56,026 nucleotides of DNA from Amycolatopsis bartoniae (GCF_014191255.1 NZ_JACHWH010000019.1:1-56026); one strand, 5' to 3'. Counted from the stretch's first letter, positions 32,298-40,853 are shown. Made by a program: numbers and translations. Notes: generated by a model from the letters alone, not told the origin.

Positions 32298-34798
32298 TTC
32301 ATGACTCCTTGTTCCACGAGTGCCTTGATCCTTTCGTCGTCGTAGCCGAGCAGCTCTCCGAGCACCTTCTCGTTGTCCTGTCCGAAGGTCGGGGCGGCGC
32401 GCCGCACCACACCGGGTGTGTCGGACAACAGGTAGCGCGGCCCTTCCACGGTCGTCTCGCCGTGCAGCGGATGGGGCAGCCGCACGAGGTGACCGCGGTG
32501 TGCCAGCTGGGGATCGGAGCAGAAGTCCGCGCTGGACGCGGACACGTGGGCGGGTACGCCTGCCGCCTGCAGGGCCGCTTCGACGTCGGCGGCGTGCCGC
32601 GTGCTCGTCCACTCGGCGACCGCCTCTTCCAGTTCCCCGGCGCGGGCGAGCCGCCCGGCGGCGGAACCGAGCGCGGGATCGCCGAGGAGGTCCTGCCTGC
32701 CGATCGCCGCGGCGAGTGCCCGCCACTGCGCGTCGGTCGTCACCGCGATCGCCACGTACCGGCGTCCCTGGTAGGCGTGCTCGTCGGGCAGGACCGGGAA
32801 CACCCCGTGCGGCGCGTGCTCCCGGTCGGCGTTCCCCATCCGGGTCACGACGGTGCCGTTGTCGGCGTTGTCCGCGATCTCCGGGGCCTGGAACCACACC
32901 CCGGCCTCGACCTGGGACACGTCGAGGTAGCAGCCTTCTCCGGTGGCGTCCCGGCGGCGCAGGGCCGCGAGCAGGGCGGCGAGGGAGAACCGCGGGCCGA
33001 CGTAGTCGGTGTAGGGGCCGTAGGGCCCGAACGCGGGCCGGTCGGGCCACCCCACGATCGACTGGTACCCCGACAGCGAAGCGCCGATGTTGCCGTAACC
33101 CGCCAGCGCCGACCACGGTCCGGTCTGCCCGTTTATCGAGGTGCTGAGCACGATCAGGCCCGGCTGCTCCGCACGCAGGGTTTCGTGGTCCAGCCCCCAG
33201 CGGCGCATCAGGCCGGGCGAGAAGGACTCGATCACCACGTCGGCCCAGCGGGCCAGGTCGCGGGCGACCGCACGCCCGGCGTCCGACCGCAGATCCAGGG
33301 TCACCCCGAGCTTCCCGGCGTTCCAGGTGCCGTAGAGGGCCGAGCTCTCGGGCCCGAAGACGCCGCCGTGGAAGGGCGGCATCAGCCGGGCGGTCTCGAT
33401 CCTGGTCGAGGACTCGACGCGGACGACGGTGGCCCCGAAGTCGGCCAGTGCGCGGCCGATGACGGGACCGGCGACCACCCAGCTGAAATCGAGGACCTTG
33501 AGCCCCTCCAGGGGAAGACGCCGGGTCTCTGCGACGGCCCTGAGCGCCGGGCACGGCGGCGCGGACAGCCACTCGTCCAGGACTTCGCGCGTGTGCTCCC
33601 CCAGCAACGGAGCCGGGCGCGTCAGCGTGTAGCCGTCGGCGTCGATGCGGGCGAACGGACCCGGCAGCGTGCGGGCGCGCTCCCCCTCGCCGACGGTGCG
33701 GAAGAACTCGCGCGCCGCCAGCTGCGGACTGGTGCGCACGTCCGTCGCGTCGAAGATCGGGACGCACAACAGCTTGTACGCCATGGCCGCCTCGATGATC
33801 TCGGCCTTCGTCTTCGTGGCCAGGTGCTTCGCCACGGCCGCGCGCAACTCCGCCGTGTCGGCCTCGGTGAACTCGCCGGACTCGATGAGCCCGGGCACCG
33901 TCCGGAAGTCCAGCTTCGCGAAGCGTTCCACCGGTGCGCCTTCGGCGACCATCCAGCGCAGGAAGTTGTTCGTGAACCCACCCGAGGCCGGGCCGACCCC
34001 GATGTGGAACTCGACCAGACCGTCCCGGCACTCCCACTTCTTCAACGCGGCTTCGGTGCCGCTGCCGCTGCCCGACTGGTCGACGCGGGGCGCACCGAGC
34101 GCCTGCCCGGCCGCCATGTCCTTGTTGACGTCACCCACCGCGTCGGCGAGGACGCGGCCGAGCGTCGCCGCGCCGAGCGACGCCTGCGCGGACACGTCGA
34201 CGAGCTGCCCGGCGCCGCTGGTGTCCCGCTCCCGGAGGGCGAGCAGGATCCCCGCCGCCGCGTCGGCCGCGGCGTGCAGGAACGCCTGCGGCAGCGAGAT
34301 CCGCACGGGCGGCCGGTCACCGTCGCGGTGTTCGTCCAGCGGGCCGCCGGCCGCCCAGACCACGAGGTCGGCGGCGTGGTAACCGGCTTTCGGCCCGGTG
34401 CGCCCGAACGCCGTCACCGACGCGTAGACCAGCCCCGGGTTGAGCGCACGCAGCTCGTCCGCGTCGAGACCGCGCGGGCCCTGCACGGCGGGGCCGTCGG
34501 TCTCGATCACCACGTCCGCGACCGCGGCGAGCCCGCGGATCAGCTCCTGCCCGTCCCGGGTGTCGGGGTCGGCCACGATGCCCCGCTTGTTCGCGGCGTA
34601 CGCCTCCCACAGGTAGGAGGCGTCGGGGCGCGGCGAACCGTCCGGAGCCCGCAGGTGCGGCGCCCGCAGCCGGGCACTGCTGCCCGACGGCGGTTCGACC
34701 TGGACCACGTCCGCGCCGAGGTCGGCGAGGATCCGGCCCGCGAGCAAACCTCGTTCGTCGCTGAGATCGAGCACGCGCACGCCGTCCACGAAAGCCAT
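32294..34798 (-). CDS. Fused tandem class III CoA-transferase (second)
   Basis: An 834-aa tandem CaiB/BaiF protein, with domains at about 1-410 and 420-834. The N-terminal half starts VDGVRVLDLSDERGLLAGRI with LADLGADVVQVEPPSG; the second starts LEGLKVLDFSWVVAGPVIGR. The catalytic Asp position in half two is GPYTDYVGPRFS. Half one reads SLPQAFLHAAADAAAG there, with no Asp. This is the same asymmetry seen in the 799-aa protein at 27734-30133, though the two are quite divergent. AGGAGAG precedes the ATG at 34798. It leads the operon with the MaoC pair. Confidence 0.88.
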   Translation of the reverse strand: MAFVDGVRVLDLSDERGLLAGRILADLGADVVQVEPPSGSSARLRAPHLRAPDGSPRPDASYLWEAYAANKRGIVADPDTRDGQELIRGLAAVADVVIETDGPAVQGPRGLDADELRALNPGLVYASVTAFGRTGPKAGYHAADLVVWAAGGPLDEHRDGDRPPVRISLPQAFLHAAADAAAGILLALRERDTSGAGQLVDVSAQASLGAATLGRVLADAVGDVNKDMAAGQALGAPRVDQSGSGSGTEAALKKWECRDGLVEFHIGVGPASGGFTNNFLRWMVAEGAPVERFAKLDFRTVPGLIESGEFTEADTAELRAAVAKHLATKTKAEIIEAAMAYKLLCVPIFDATDVRTSPQLAAREFFRTVGEGERARTLPGPFARIDADGYTLTRPAPLLGEHTREVLDEWLSAPPCPALRAVAETRRLPLEGLKVLDFSWVVAGPVIGRALADFGATVVRVESSTRIETARLMPPFHGGVFGPESSALYGTWNAGKLGVTLDLRSDAGRAVARDLARWADVVIESFSPGLMRRWGLDHETLRAEQPGLIVLSTSINGQTGPWSALAGYGNIGASLSGYQSIVGWPDRPAFGPYGPYTDYVGPRFSLAALLAALRRRDATGEGCYLDVSQVEAGVWFQAPEIADNADNGTVVTRMGNADREHAPHGVFPVLPDEHAYQGRRYVAIAVTTDAQWRALAAAIGRQDLLGDPALGSAAGRLARAGELEEAVAEWTSTRHAADVEAALQAAGVPAHVSASSADFCSDPQLAHRGHLVRLPHPLHGETTVEGPRYLLSDTPGVVRRAAPTFGQDNEKVLGELLGYDDERIKALVEQGVMK

Positions 34799-34824
34799 GG
34801 CCTCTCCTGGGGTACCCCGACCAT

Positions 34825-34889
34825 TACTGAACGAAAATGGTCGGTATTGTGCGCCCGAGGCTATACCGACGAAGTTCGTTCAGCAATAG
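34825..34889. promoter_or_regulatory. Operator/promoter of CoA-transferase-MaoC operon
   Basis: Imperfect inverted repeat of 23-bp arms (34825-34847 and 34863-34885). TACTGAACGAA and GGTCGGTAT in one arm are mirrored by ATACCGAC and TTCGTTCAGCA in the other, around a 15-bp spacer. On the coding strand TTGCTG, then about 15 bp, then TATAGC could be the -35 and -10. CTATTGCTGAACG (coding strand) recurs with one change before the hydrolase gene at 35597. Confidence 0.55.
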
Positions 34890-34898
34890 CCCGGGCGC

Positions 34899-35531
34899 TC
34901 AGCCGGCGGTCACGCCGCCGAGGACGAAGTCGACCAGCTGGACCGCGTAGTCGGTCAGCCCCTCCCCGACCCGCCCGCGCAGATCGTCCGGGGTCGCGAG
35001 CGCGTGGTTGAGGCAGCCGCCCACGATGGCGTCGAGCAGCAGGGTGACGCTCGTGCCGGGTTTCAGCTCACCGCGGGCGATCGCGCGGCGCACGATCGCG
35101 CGGGCGGCGAGGACCTGCGACTGCCGGAGTTCCTTCACCCGTTCGGCTACTTCGGGGATGCGATCGGCTTCCATCAGGAGCCTGGTGGTAGCCCGGCCCG
35201 AGGCACCGAAGAACGAGGTCAGCATCTGCCCGGCGAGCTGGACGAGGTCCTCGCGCACGGAGCCGGTGTCGATGTCGGCGACCGGGGTGACGCGGGCCTC
35301 CAGGCAGCTGGCCAGCAGTTCCTTCTTGTTCGGCCACCGCAGGTAGATCGATGCCTTGCCCACGCCCGCACGCCGTGCCACGGCGTCGACGGTGAACCTG
35401 CCCCAGCCGTCCTCGCCGAACACCTCCGCCGCCGCGCGCAGGACGCGGCGGTCGACCTCGGGATCCCGCGGCCGCCCGGCCACGGAATTCACCTCACCCG
35501 GGCCGTGAGGGGGGTCATTGGTGAACGACAT
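34899..35531 (-). CDS. TetR family transcriptional regulator
   Basis: A 210-aa TetR protein with GRPRDPEVDRRVLRAAAEVF, then the HTH FTVDAVARRAGVGKASIYLRW (about residues 47-68), and a helical C-terminal part. It is a relative of the TetR at 4249-4878. The ATG at 35531 is taken; a GTG about 14 codons later is possible. It stands between two promoters that share sequence: its own divergent border with the hydrolase gene, and the CoA-transferase operon downstream. It may control both. Confidence 0.86.
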   Translation of the reverse strand: MSFTNDPPHGPGEVNSVAGRPRDPEVDRRVLRAAAEVFGEDGWGRFTVDAVARRAGVGKASIYLRWPNKKELLASCLEARVTPVADIDTGSVREDLVQLAGQMLTSFFGASGRATTRLLMEADRIPEVAERVKELRQSQVLAARAIVRRAIARGELKPGTSVTLLLDAIVGGCLNHALATPDDLRGRVGEGLTDYAVQLVDFVLGGVTAG

Positions 35532-35551
35532 CCGGTCAGCATATAGTCGTT

Positions 35552-35578
35552 CTATTGCTGGACGTAACCTGTTCAGTA
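35552..35578 (+). promoter_or_regulatory. Promoter motif shared with 34825-34889
   Basis: CTATTGCTGGACG (35552-35564) matches the coding-strand CTATTGCTGAACG of the CoA-transferase promoter at 12 of 13 positions. GTTCAGTA (35571-35578) also occurs there exactly (TACTGAAC, 34825-34832). TTGCTG with TATCTT 16 bp later may be the -35/-10. It lies between the divergent TetR and hydrolase genes. Confidence 0.5.
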
Positions 35579-35596
35579 TCTTCGGAAGGGGACGCC

Positions 35597-36682
35597 ATGC
35601 CGGCCGACCAGGCCATCGAAGTCCTCGGTGTGGAGCAGCAGGCAGCCTGGCGAGCCAAGCGGCTGCCCCCGGCCGAGAAGCTGCCGGGCGGGCTGTGGTC
35701 GGTTCCGGTGCCCATCCCGGACAACCCGCTGCGCTACACGCTGTCCTATCTTGTGCCCACCGACGACGAGCTGGTGGTCGTCGACCCGGGCTGGGACACC
35801 GATGAGGGCTGGCGGGCGCTGCTCGACGGTCTCGCCACGGCCGGTGCCTCCCCCGCCGACGTGACCGGGATCGTGGCCACCCACGTGCACCCCGACCACC
35901 ACGGGCTGTCCGGCCGCCTGCGGGCCGAATCGGGCGCGTGGATCGGCATGCACCCGGCCGAACGGGACACGCTGCCCCACCGGCACCGCGGTGAGCACGG
36001 CGACCCGCGGGCCGAGATCACGGCGTGGCTGCGCACCTGCGGTGCGGTGGAGGCGGACGTCACGGGCCTGTTCGGTGCCCTCGCGGCCGCCCCGCGTCCG
36101 GCCGAAGACATGGCCGAACCCGACGTGCTGCTGCACGACGGCGACCTCGTTCCGCTGCGCGGCAGGCGGTTGCGCGCGATCTGGACCCCCGGGCACACCC
36201 CCGGGCACCTGTGCCTGCAGGAGCCGGACGCCCGGGTGCTGCTCACCGGTGACCACGTCCTCCCGCGGATCACCCCGGCCATCGGCACCCGCCTCGACGC
36301 CGCCGAACCACCACTCGGGCAGTTCCTCGGCTCCCTGGAACGGACCGCGACGTTCGACGATCACGACGCGCTTCCCGCGCACGAGTACCGCTTTCGCGGG
36401 CTCGCGCGGCGCAGCGAGCAGCTGCGTGCGCACCACGACCAGCGGTGCCGCGAGATCCTCGCGGTCGTCGCGGAACTCGGGCGGCCCACCGTGTGGGAGG
36501 TGGCCACCCACCTGACGTGGTCGCGGCCGTGGCCGGAGATCGGCTTCATGCGGGTGAGCGCCGTGGCTGAGACCGCCGCGCACCTCGAACACCTAGCGGG
36601 TCAGGACCGCATCCACTGGCACAAACCCGAATCGGGCACGGCCGGCGCACTACGGGTCAGTACGAACAGGAGCATCCTTTGA
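35597..36682 (+). CDS. Metallo-beta-lactamase-fold hydrolase
   Basis: A 361-aa MBL-fold protein. The metal-binding motif THVHPDHHGL (HxHxDH) is near residue 95. Further ligands are expected in WTPGHTPGHLCL (about 195) and LLTGDHVLP (about 215), and a C-terminal winged-helix-like extension holds WEVATHLTWSRPW. This layout fits acyl-CoA or thioester-type hydrolases of the MBL fold. GGAAGGGG precedes the ATG at 35597. Its stop overlaps the start of the thiolase/crotonase fusion (TTGA), so the two are translated together and may act in sequence. Confidence 0.87.
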   Translation: MPADQAIEVLGVEQQAAWRAKRLPPAEKLPGGLWSVPVPIPDNPLRYTLSYLVPTDDELVVVDPGWDTDEGWRALLDGLATAGASPADVTGIVATHVHPDHHGLSGRLRAESGAWIGMHPAERDTLPHRHRGEHGDPRAEITAWLRTCGAVEADVTGLFGALAAAPRPAEDMAEPDVLLHDGDLVPLRGRRLRAIWTPGHTPGHLCLQEPDARVLLTGDHVLPRITPAIGTRLDAAEPPLGQFLGSLERTATFDDHDALPAHEYRFRGLARRSEQLRAHHDQRCREILAVVAELGRPTVWEVATHLTWSRPWPEIGFMRVSAVAETAAHLEHLAGQDRIHWHKPESGTAGALRVSTNRSIL

Positions 36683-39051
36683 GCGACAACGACATCGACC
36701 CGCGTACCCCGGTCGTGGTGGGCGTCGGGCAGTTCGCCGAACGCCTGGAAGACCCCGGGTACCAGCGGCTGTCCGCAGTGGACCTCGCGGCCAACGCCGC
36801 CCGCGCGGCGCTGGCGGACACCGGCGCCGACCCCGCGGCCGTCGCGGCGGCCATCGACACTGTCGGCGGCATCCGCCAGTTCGAGATCTCCACCCCCGGG
36901 GCGCCCGCACCGCTGGGCAAGTCGGACAACTACCCCCGATCGGTGGCGAACCGGGTCGGCGCGGCGCCGGCCCGCGCGATCCTGGACGTCGCGGGCGGAC
37001 AGGGCCCGCAGCACCTCGTCACCGAGTTCGCGGCGACCATCGCCGCCGGGGACTCGCAGGTCGCGCTCGCCTTCGGGTCCGAAGCGATCTCCACCGTGCA
37101 GCACCTGGCCAAGGCCGAGGACAAACCCGACTTCACCGAGCACGCCGAAGGCAGCCTCGAAGACCGCGGCTTCGGCCTGAAGGGCCTGATGTCCCGGCAC
37201 CAGGCGATGCACGGGCTCACCGACGCGCCGAGCCAGTACGCCCTGTTCGACAACGCCCGGCGCGCCCGCCTCAAGCTGTCGCGAGAGGACTACGCCACGG
37301 CGATGGGCGAGCTGTTCGCGCCGTTCACCAAGGTCGCCGCCGCCAACCCCTACGCCGCCGCTCCGGTGGAGCGCAGCGCCGAGGAACTTGTCACGCCCAC
37401 CGAGACCAACCGGATGATCGCCGATCCGTATCCGCGCTACATCGTGGCCCGGGACAAGGTCAACCAGGGCGCGGCGGTGCTGGTCATGTCCATCGCGGCC
37501 GCCGAACGGCTCGGCGTGCCCCGCGAGAAGTGGGTCTTCCTGCACGGGCACGCCGACCTGCGTGAGCGCACGCTGATGGAGCGCGCGGACCTGAGCGCGA
37601 GCCCGGCGTCCGTCATGGCGTCCCGCCACGCCCTCGAACTGGCCGGCATCGACGCGGCCGAACTGTCCACACTGGATCTCTACAGCTGCTTTCCCGCGCC
37701 GGTCTTCAACATCTGCGACGGGCTCGGCCTGAAGGCCGACGATTCGCGCGGACTGACCCTCACCGGCGGGCTGCCCTTCTTCGGTGGTGCGGGGAACAAC
37801 TACTCCATGCACGCCATCGCCGAGACCGTCCAGCGGATGCGCGCCGAGCCGGGCACCTTCGGGTTCGTCGGTGCCAACGGCGGGCTGATGAGCAAGTACT
37901 CCGTCGGCGTCTACTCGACCACCCCGGCCGAATGGCGCGCGGACGACAGCGCCGCGCTGCAACGGGAGATCGACTCCTGGCCGGCGCCGGAAGAAGCACT
38001 GCAGGCCGACGGCTGGGCCGCCATCGAGACCTACACGGTCAAACACAGCCGCGGCGGCAAGCGCACCGGCGTCGTCATCGGCAGGCTCGAAGCCGACGAC
38101 CGCCGCTTCGTCGCCATGACCCAGGACGGCGACGAGGAGATCCTCGCGCACCTGTCCACCGGTGAACCGATCGGCACCCGCGTGTTCGTGCGTTCCTTCG
38201 GGTTCGGCAACCGGGTCACCACCAGCGAAGCCCGGATGGACGAACTGTTCCCGCCGCGGCCGAAGGTGCTGCGCGAGAACTACGAGCACGTCCTGGTGCG
38301 CCGCGACGGGCACCTGCTGGAGATCACGATCAACCGTCCCGACGTCCGCAACAGCCTGCACCCGCAGGCCAACGAGGAGCTCGACGAGATCTTCGACGCC
38401 TACTTCGCCGACCCCGGGCTGTGGGTCGCGATCCTCACCGGCGCCGGGGACAAGGCCTTCTCCGCGGGCAACGACCTCGGCTACTCCGCCTCGGGCAAAC
38501 CCGTGTGGGTGCCCAAGAACGGGTTCGCGGGCCTGACCAGCCGCCGGGACCTGCCCAAGCCGGTCATCGCCGCGGTCAACGGGTTCGCCATGGGCGGCGG
38601 CTGCGAGATCGCACTGGCCTGCCACCTCGTGGTCGCGGACGCGACGGCGAAGTTCGCCCTGTCCGAGGTCAAGGTCGGACTCGTCGCGGGGGCAGGCGGG
38701 CTGGTCCGGCTGCCGCGCACGGTCCCGGCCAAGGTGGCCACCGACATGATCCTCACCGGACGGCGCCTGGGCGCCGAGGAGGCCCAGTCCTACGGTCTGG
38801 TCAACCGGGTGACCGAGGCGGGCAAGGCACTCGAAGGCGCCCGGGCACTGGCGGCCGAGATCCTCGACGGCTCCCCCACGTCGGTCCGCGTGTCGCTGCA
38901 GGTCATGGCGGAGACTCAGGGCATCGCCGACACCGTCGACGCGGTCACCCATCCCTCCTCCGCCCTCGAGGACCTCATGCTCAGCGAGGACATGGTGGAG
39001 GGCATCACCGCCTTCGCCCAGAAGCGGCGCCCGGTGTGGCACAACCGCTGA
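36679..39051 (+). CDS. Thiolase-like/OB-domain/enoyl-CoA hydratase fusion
   Basis: A 790-aa three-part protein. Residues about 1-400 are a thiolase-like (TLP1/acetyl-CoA acetyltransferase) domain. VVVGVGQFAERL opens it, the classical nucleophile site reads VAGGQGPQHLV with no Cys, and STLDLYSCFPAPV and GGAGNNYSMHAIAET follow. About 415-510 is a beta-rich C-terminal TLP domain (IETYTVKHSRGGKRTGVVIG). About 530-790 is a complete crotonase (KAFSAGNDLG, AAVNGFAMGGGCEIALACHL, FALSEVKVGLVAGAGG). The TTG start at 36679 has AGGAG 6 nt upstream and overlaps the previous stop. Both activities on one chain suggest channelling between hydration and C-C cleavage; this is inferred. Confidence 0.88.
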   Translation: MSDNDIDPRTPVVVGVGQFAERLEDPGYQRLSAVDLAANAARAALADTGADPAAVAAAIDTVGGIRQFEISTPGAPAPLGKSDNYPRSVANRVGAAPARAILDVAGGQGPQHLVTEFAATIAAGDSQVALAFGSEAISTVQHLAKAEDKPDFTEHAEGSLEDRGFGLKGLMSRHQAMHGLTDAPSQYALFDNARRARLKLSREDYATAMGELFAPFTKVAAANPYAAAPVERSAEELVTPTETNRMIADPYPRYIVARDKVNQGAAVLVMSIAAAERLGVPREKWVFLHGHADLRERTLMERADLSASPASVMASRHALELAGIDAAELSTLDLYSCFPAPVFNICDGLGLKADDSRGLTLTGGLPFFGGAGNNYSMHAIAETVQRMRAEPGTFGFVGANGGLMSKYSVGVYSTTPAEWRADDSAALQREIDSWPAPEEALQADGWAAIETYTVKHSRGGKRTGVVIGRLEADDRRFVAMTQDGDEEILAHLSTGEPIGTRVFVRSFGFGNRVTTSEARMDELFPPRPKVLRENYEHVLVRRDGHLLEITINRPDVRNSLHPQANEELDEIFDAYFADPGLWVAILTGAGDKAFSAGNDLGYSASGKPVWVPKNGFAGLTSRRDLPKPVIAAVNGFAMGGGCEIALACHLVVADATAKFALSEVKVGLVAGAGGLVRLPRTVPAKVATDMILTGRRLGAEEAQSYGLVNRVTEAGKALEGARALAAEILDGSPTSVRVSLQVMAETQGIADTVDAVTHPSSALEDLMLSEDMVEGITAFAQKRRPVWHNR

Positions 39052-39143
39052 CCCCGCGAGGTCAGTGTTCCGGGGCGGGGATGCCGAGCAGTCCGGTAAT
39101 CTCGCTGGCCAAGCCTGGATCACCAGCAGTTCACACACGCCCA

Positions 39144-39240
39144 GATGATCCTCAAGGACACCCACCTCCGCCTCGCTGAAACAGCAATACCGCCGCGTAT
39201 GCGACGTTATACACACCTGAGTCCTGCTTACCTTGGCGGT
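39144..39240 (+). pseudogene. Possible tyrosine recombinase C-terminal remnant
   Basis: The translation MRRYTHLSPAYLGGLNDRE resembles the catalytic-Tyr end of phage-type integrases (RYTHLSP). No other recombinase boxes are seen upstream, since 39051 ends the catabolic fusion gene. If correct, it marks a former integration boundary between the catabolic cluster and the accessory zone. Confidence 0.4.
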
Positions 39241-39480
39241 CTGAACGACCGAGAGCGGACGGCGTGCTGGAAGTGCGGGGTGAACCCGCCCAGGACGTCG
39301 AGTTCGGAGAGCAATCGGGTGCCGTGCTGGCCGAGACAGGCGCCACCGTGAACGCCCCATGCGCACAGCGCTGCGGAGGACCTGCGGCCGTAAAGTACGG
39401 CGGCCACCGCCAGGGCTGCCGCATCCACACCATCCACGCCTCGCCCTACCTTCAGCGGCCTCGGCGGCCCTACCGGTCGT
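39228..39480 (-). pseudogene. Possible ISAs1-type transposase N-terminal remnant
   Basis: AAALAVAAVLYGRRSSAALCAW recalls the ALAVAAVLAGARSFTAIAEWA stretch of ISAs1-family transposase N-terminal domains. No catalytic DDE part is present and the match is by eye only. The interval 39481-39799 beside it shows nothing recognisable. Confidence 0.28.
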
Positions 39481-39799
39481 GCTCTTGAGCGACGAGGCGA
39501 CACGCAGCGCAGCGCGACTGACATAGGTTGCGAGGACGGGGCAGGGGTGATCAATGACCGCGTGCCCGCACTCCGGTCCGGCGAAAAACCGACCGGGGGC
39601 CAGCAGCATTCGGGGCAGGGTCGTTCACCATCGGTGCTCGCTGGCAGCCCCAGTAGGAGACGAGGGCCATCTTGATCACCGTTTGGCCCCCTCACGCAGC
39701 ACCTCTACCGGTCCTGGGCGAAGGTCCCTGCCTCGTCGACGAACCGGGCTCGAGCGCCAACCCTCGTTCGCCCGGCGCCGCAAGCGGAAACCATCGTGC

Positions 39800-39975
39800 C
39801 GGTCGCGCGGGTGTTGAGGCTGCCGCGGGCGGTGTAGGTGTAGCTGGTGTTGCCCTTGGTCTGGAGTTGGTTGCGTTCGTTGAAGGTGGCGGTGCCGGGG
39901 CCGTCGCGGGTGAGGTTGCCGGCGCCGTCCCAGCCGTAGTCGGTGGTGGTGCCACCGACCGTCCAGGGGCCCGTC
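39800..39975 (-). pseudogene. RHS/YD-repeat protein fragment
   Basis: The minus-strand frame reads DYGWDGAGNLTRDGPGTATF, then NERNQLQTKGNTSYTYTARG, the unmistakable YD-repeat pattern of RHS proteins. It is only about 55 codons long, open at both ends and with no start. It is the scrap of a large RHS (often toxin-carrying) gene. The interval 39976-40134 beside it holds no recognisable gene. Confidence 0.72.
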
Positions 39976-40134
39976 GTAGCGCGGGTCAGACCCGAACACC
40001 GGGCAGCACCAGATCATCCTCACAGTCGTAGCGAGCAGTCACGGAGCACCGTATCCGCGCCAACGCGGATGCTCGTCATCCTGCTAGGTACACGCAATCG
40101 TTTACAAGACGTCCGATGCCTACTACAGTCGCCA

Positions 40135-40156
40135 AAGTAAACGTTCACGTATACTT
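40135..40156 (+). promoter_or_regulatory. Operator overlapping -10 of nitroreductase gene
   Basis: AAGTAAACGT-TC-ACGTATACTT is a 22-bp palindrome with one mismatched pair. TATACT (40150-40155) inside it is a good -10 hexamer. A 22-bp sequence of the same form lies at 42035-42056 before the TetR gene. CGTTTAC half-sites lie about 36 bp upstream of the operator here, and at 42000-42006 there. Confidence 0.6.
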
Positions 40157-40166
40157 GAGGAGAGCT

Positions 40167-40853
40167 GTGACAGCAGGCACGAACGAACTCCCCGCGACGG
40201 CGGAGGGGCTCATCCGGGGGCGGCGAGCGACCAGAGCATTCCTCCCCGACCCCGTCCCCGACGACACGATCATGGCGATCTTCGACTTGGCTCGCTCGGC
40301 GCCGTCGAATTCCAACACGCAACCCTGGCAGGTCGAGGTGGCGAGCGGACCCGCGCGGGTCAAGCTCGCCCAAGCGATTCTGGCCGCCGACAGGGCCGGC
40401 GAGCGGACCGTCGATTTCCCACCGAGCGAGAACAACTACACACCTGTGCACGCCAGCCGCCGCAAGGCCTGGGGGGCTTCCTTCTACGCCGCCCTGGGCA
40501 TCGGCCCCGATGACCAGGATTTGCTCGCCGAATACAACGCCAAGAGCCTCAACTTCTACGGCGCACCCCGCGTCGCTCTCCTATACGCACCTGATTCCGG
40601 CGACCCCCGGCTAACCGCGGACGTCGGCATGTACGCACAGACCCTCTTGTTGGCCATGAGCGCCTACGGGGTGTCCAGCTGCCCCCAGGGGATACTCAGC
40701 TTCTACGCCGACACCATCCGGCGAACACTTGGGGTGACCGGCGGGAAACTCTTGGTCGGGATTTCCTTCGGCTACGCCGACCCTACCGCGGCCATCAACA
40801 GGATCGACGTTGGTCGAGAGCCGCTCACGGAGACGACACGTTTCCACTACTGA
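40167..40853 (+). CDS. Nitroreductase family protein
   Basis: A 228-aa FMN-dependent nitroreductase-fold oxidoreductase. The N-terminal FMN-phosphate contact is in RGRRATRAFLPDPV, and ARSAPSNSNTQPWQVEV is the family signature (about residue 40). A C-terminal FMN/dimer part is GVSSCPQGILSFY, then GISFGYADPTAAIN. It would reduce nitro groups, quinones or activated double bonds with NAD(P)H. The GTG at 40167 is chosen because GAGGAG is 5 nt upstream and any longer form would read through the operator. A VOC gene follows 40 nt later; it is probably controlled by the TetR at 42062. Confidence 0.9.
   Translation: MTAGTNELPATAEGLIRGRRATRAFLPDPVPDDTIMAIFDLARSAPSNSNTQPWQVEVASGPARVKLAQAILAADRAGERTVDFPPSENNYTPVHASRRKAWGASFYAALGIGPDDQDLLAEYNAKSLNFYGAPRVALLYAPDSGDPRLTADVGMYAQTLLLAMSAYGVSSCPQGILSFYADTIRRTLGVTGGKLLVGISFGYADPTAAINRIDVGREPLTETTRFHY

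Noticed and set aside
32309..35011. A 900-codon open frame on the plus strand, and similar very long ones at 27077-29989 (plus) and 36601-39609 (minus)
   Set aside because: All are exact antisense shadows of the fused CoA-transferases and the thiolase/crotonase fusion, which have full family motifs, ribosome sites and overlapping neighbours.
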